From: Isoetes taiwanensis
Lineage: Eukaryota > Streptophyta > Lycopodiopsida > Isoetales > Isoetaceae
Length of the DNA stretch: 64,000 nt
Reading direction: 5' to 3'
NCBI GenBank assembly: GCA_021234155.1
Contig: JAJEKV010000045.1
Span: forward strand, 6,414,406-6,478,405
The translations under genes and the position numbers were made by a program. The notes beneath the pieces were generated by a model, which ran no database searches, had not been told where the DNA came from, and saw only the letters and a program-made list of their open reading frames with translations. Positions 63,895-64,000 of the stretch are shown one piece after another; position 1 is the first letter of the stretch, and every line of letters begins with the position of its first letter.

Positions 63895-64000
63895 ACTATA
63901 AATCTTGAAAAATTTTGTTAATATAAAGAAATTTTTGTGTAAATAAAGTGTCCATACTGTTTAAATAGGTCAAAATATCGATCCAACAATGCGTAACTGA

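Overview
This window is from a nuclear genome of a green-lineage eukaryote. It is AT-rich, contains no dense gene array, and is filled with plant-type transposable elements: Ty1/copia with a tRNA-iMet-type primer site, a Ty3/gypsy integrase remnant, plant-style LINEs, MITEs and large DNA transposons with GT-AG introns. The LINE proteins (CCFVDF.KAFDTVPR, QGCPLSPTLFG, a C-terminal Cys-rich block after RIETGRW) are of a type I associate with seed-free plants or streptophyte algae rather than flowering plants. That lineage guess is inference. No intact host gene can be shown.

The layout is nested. From 1 to 4.98 kb there are only 3' ends of LINEs with TTCTA/TATC tails and small tandem duplications. 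LINE A (4998-10720, 17-bp target duplication) was hit by a 213-bp hAT-like MITE (5702-5914) and by a gag-only LTR retrotransposon (6188-10005). LINE B (10862-13455, minus strand) is open-reading except for a 321-bp MITE. From 13.5 to 17.2 kb there are repeats and one possible unidentified coding stretch. Copia A (17272-32865, minus strand, 5-bp target duplication TGATG) sits inside an older copia B (17230-17271 and 32866-34433). Copia A was itself hit by two MITEs and by a 9,223-bp DNA transposon (23001-32223). All of these MITEs and the 9.2-kb element share GGGTRAAAGCATG termini and make 4-bp target duplications. A gypsy integrase fragment follows at 34.4-35.7 kb.

From 36.3 to 57.8 kb there is a deeper nest. 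A second, older copy of a two-gene DNA transposon (left part 36265-37878, right end 57430-57759) flanks a minus-strand L1-type LINE (37879-38323 and 56579-57430). The LINE is interrupted by a T-rich non-coding element present as two head-to-tail copies (38324-55602 and 55606-56575). That in turn is interrupted by a complete 11.1-kb copy of the two-gene transposon (42497-53634), with perfect 25-bp inverted ends and a 4-bp target duplication.

This 11.1-kb element is the most unusual thing here. It has a leftward gene with the conserved GHTHxDID block of the DUF7869-type family. It also has a divergent rightward gene whose remains look like a beta-class amino-methyltransferase followed by an FCP1/NIF-type HAD phosphatase. 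The element carries many copies of a perfect palindrome built on TCTCGACTCGCGAGTCGAGA, including in an intron and as a tandem array beyond the last stop codon.

The last part holds a degenerate LINE (58.1-58.9 kb), a rearranged inverted structure of an LTR-like sequence (59.0-61.3 kb), and a GC-richer segment (61.3-64.0 kb) with a broken histone H3-fold gene (63559-63894) resembling CENH3-type variants. Most coding stretches carry stops or single-base frameshifts, so nearly all are annotated as pseudogenes.
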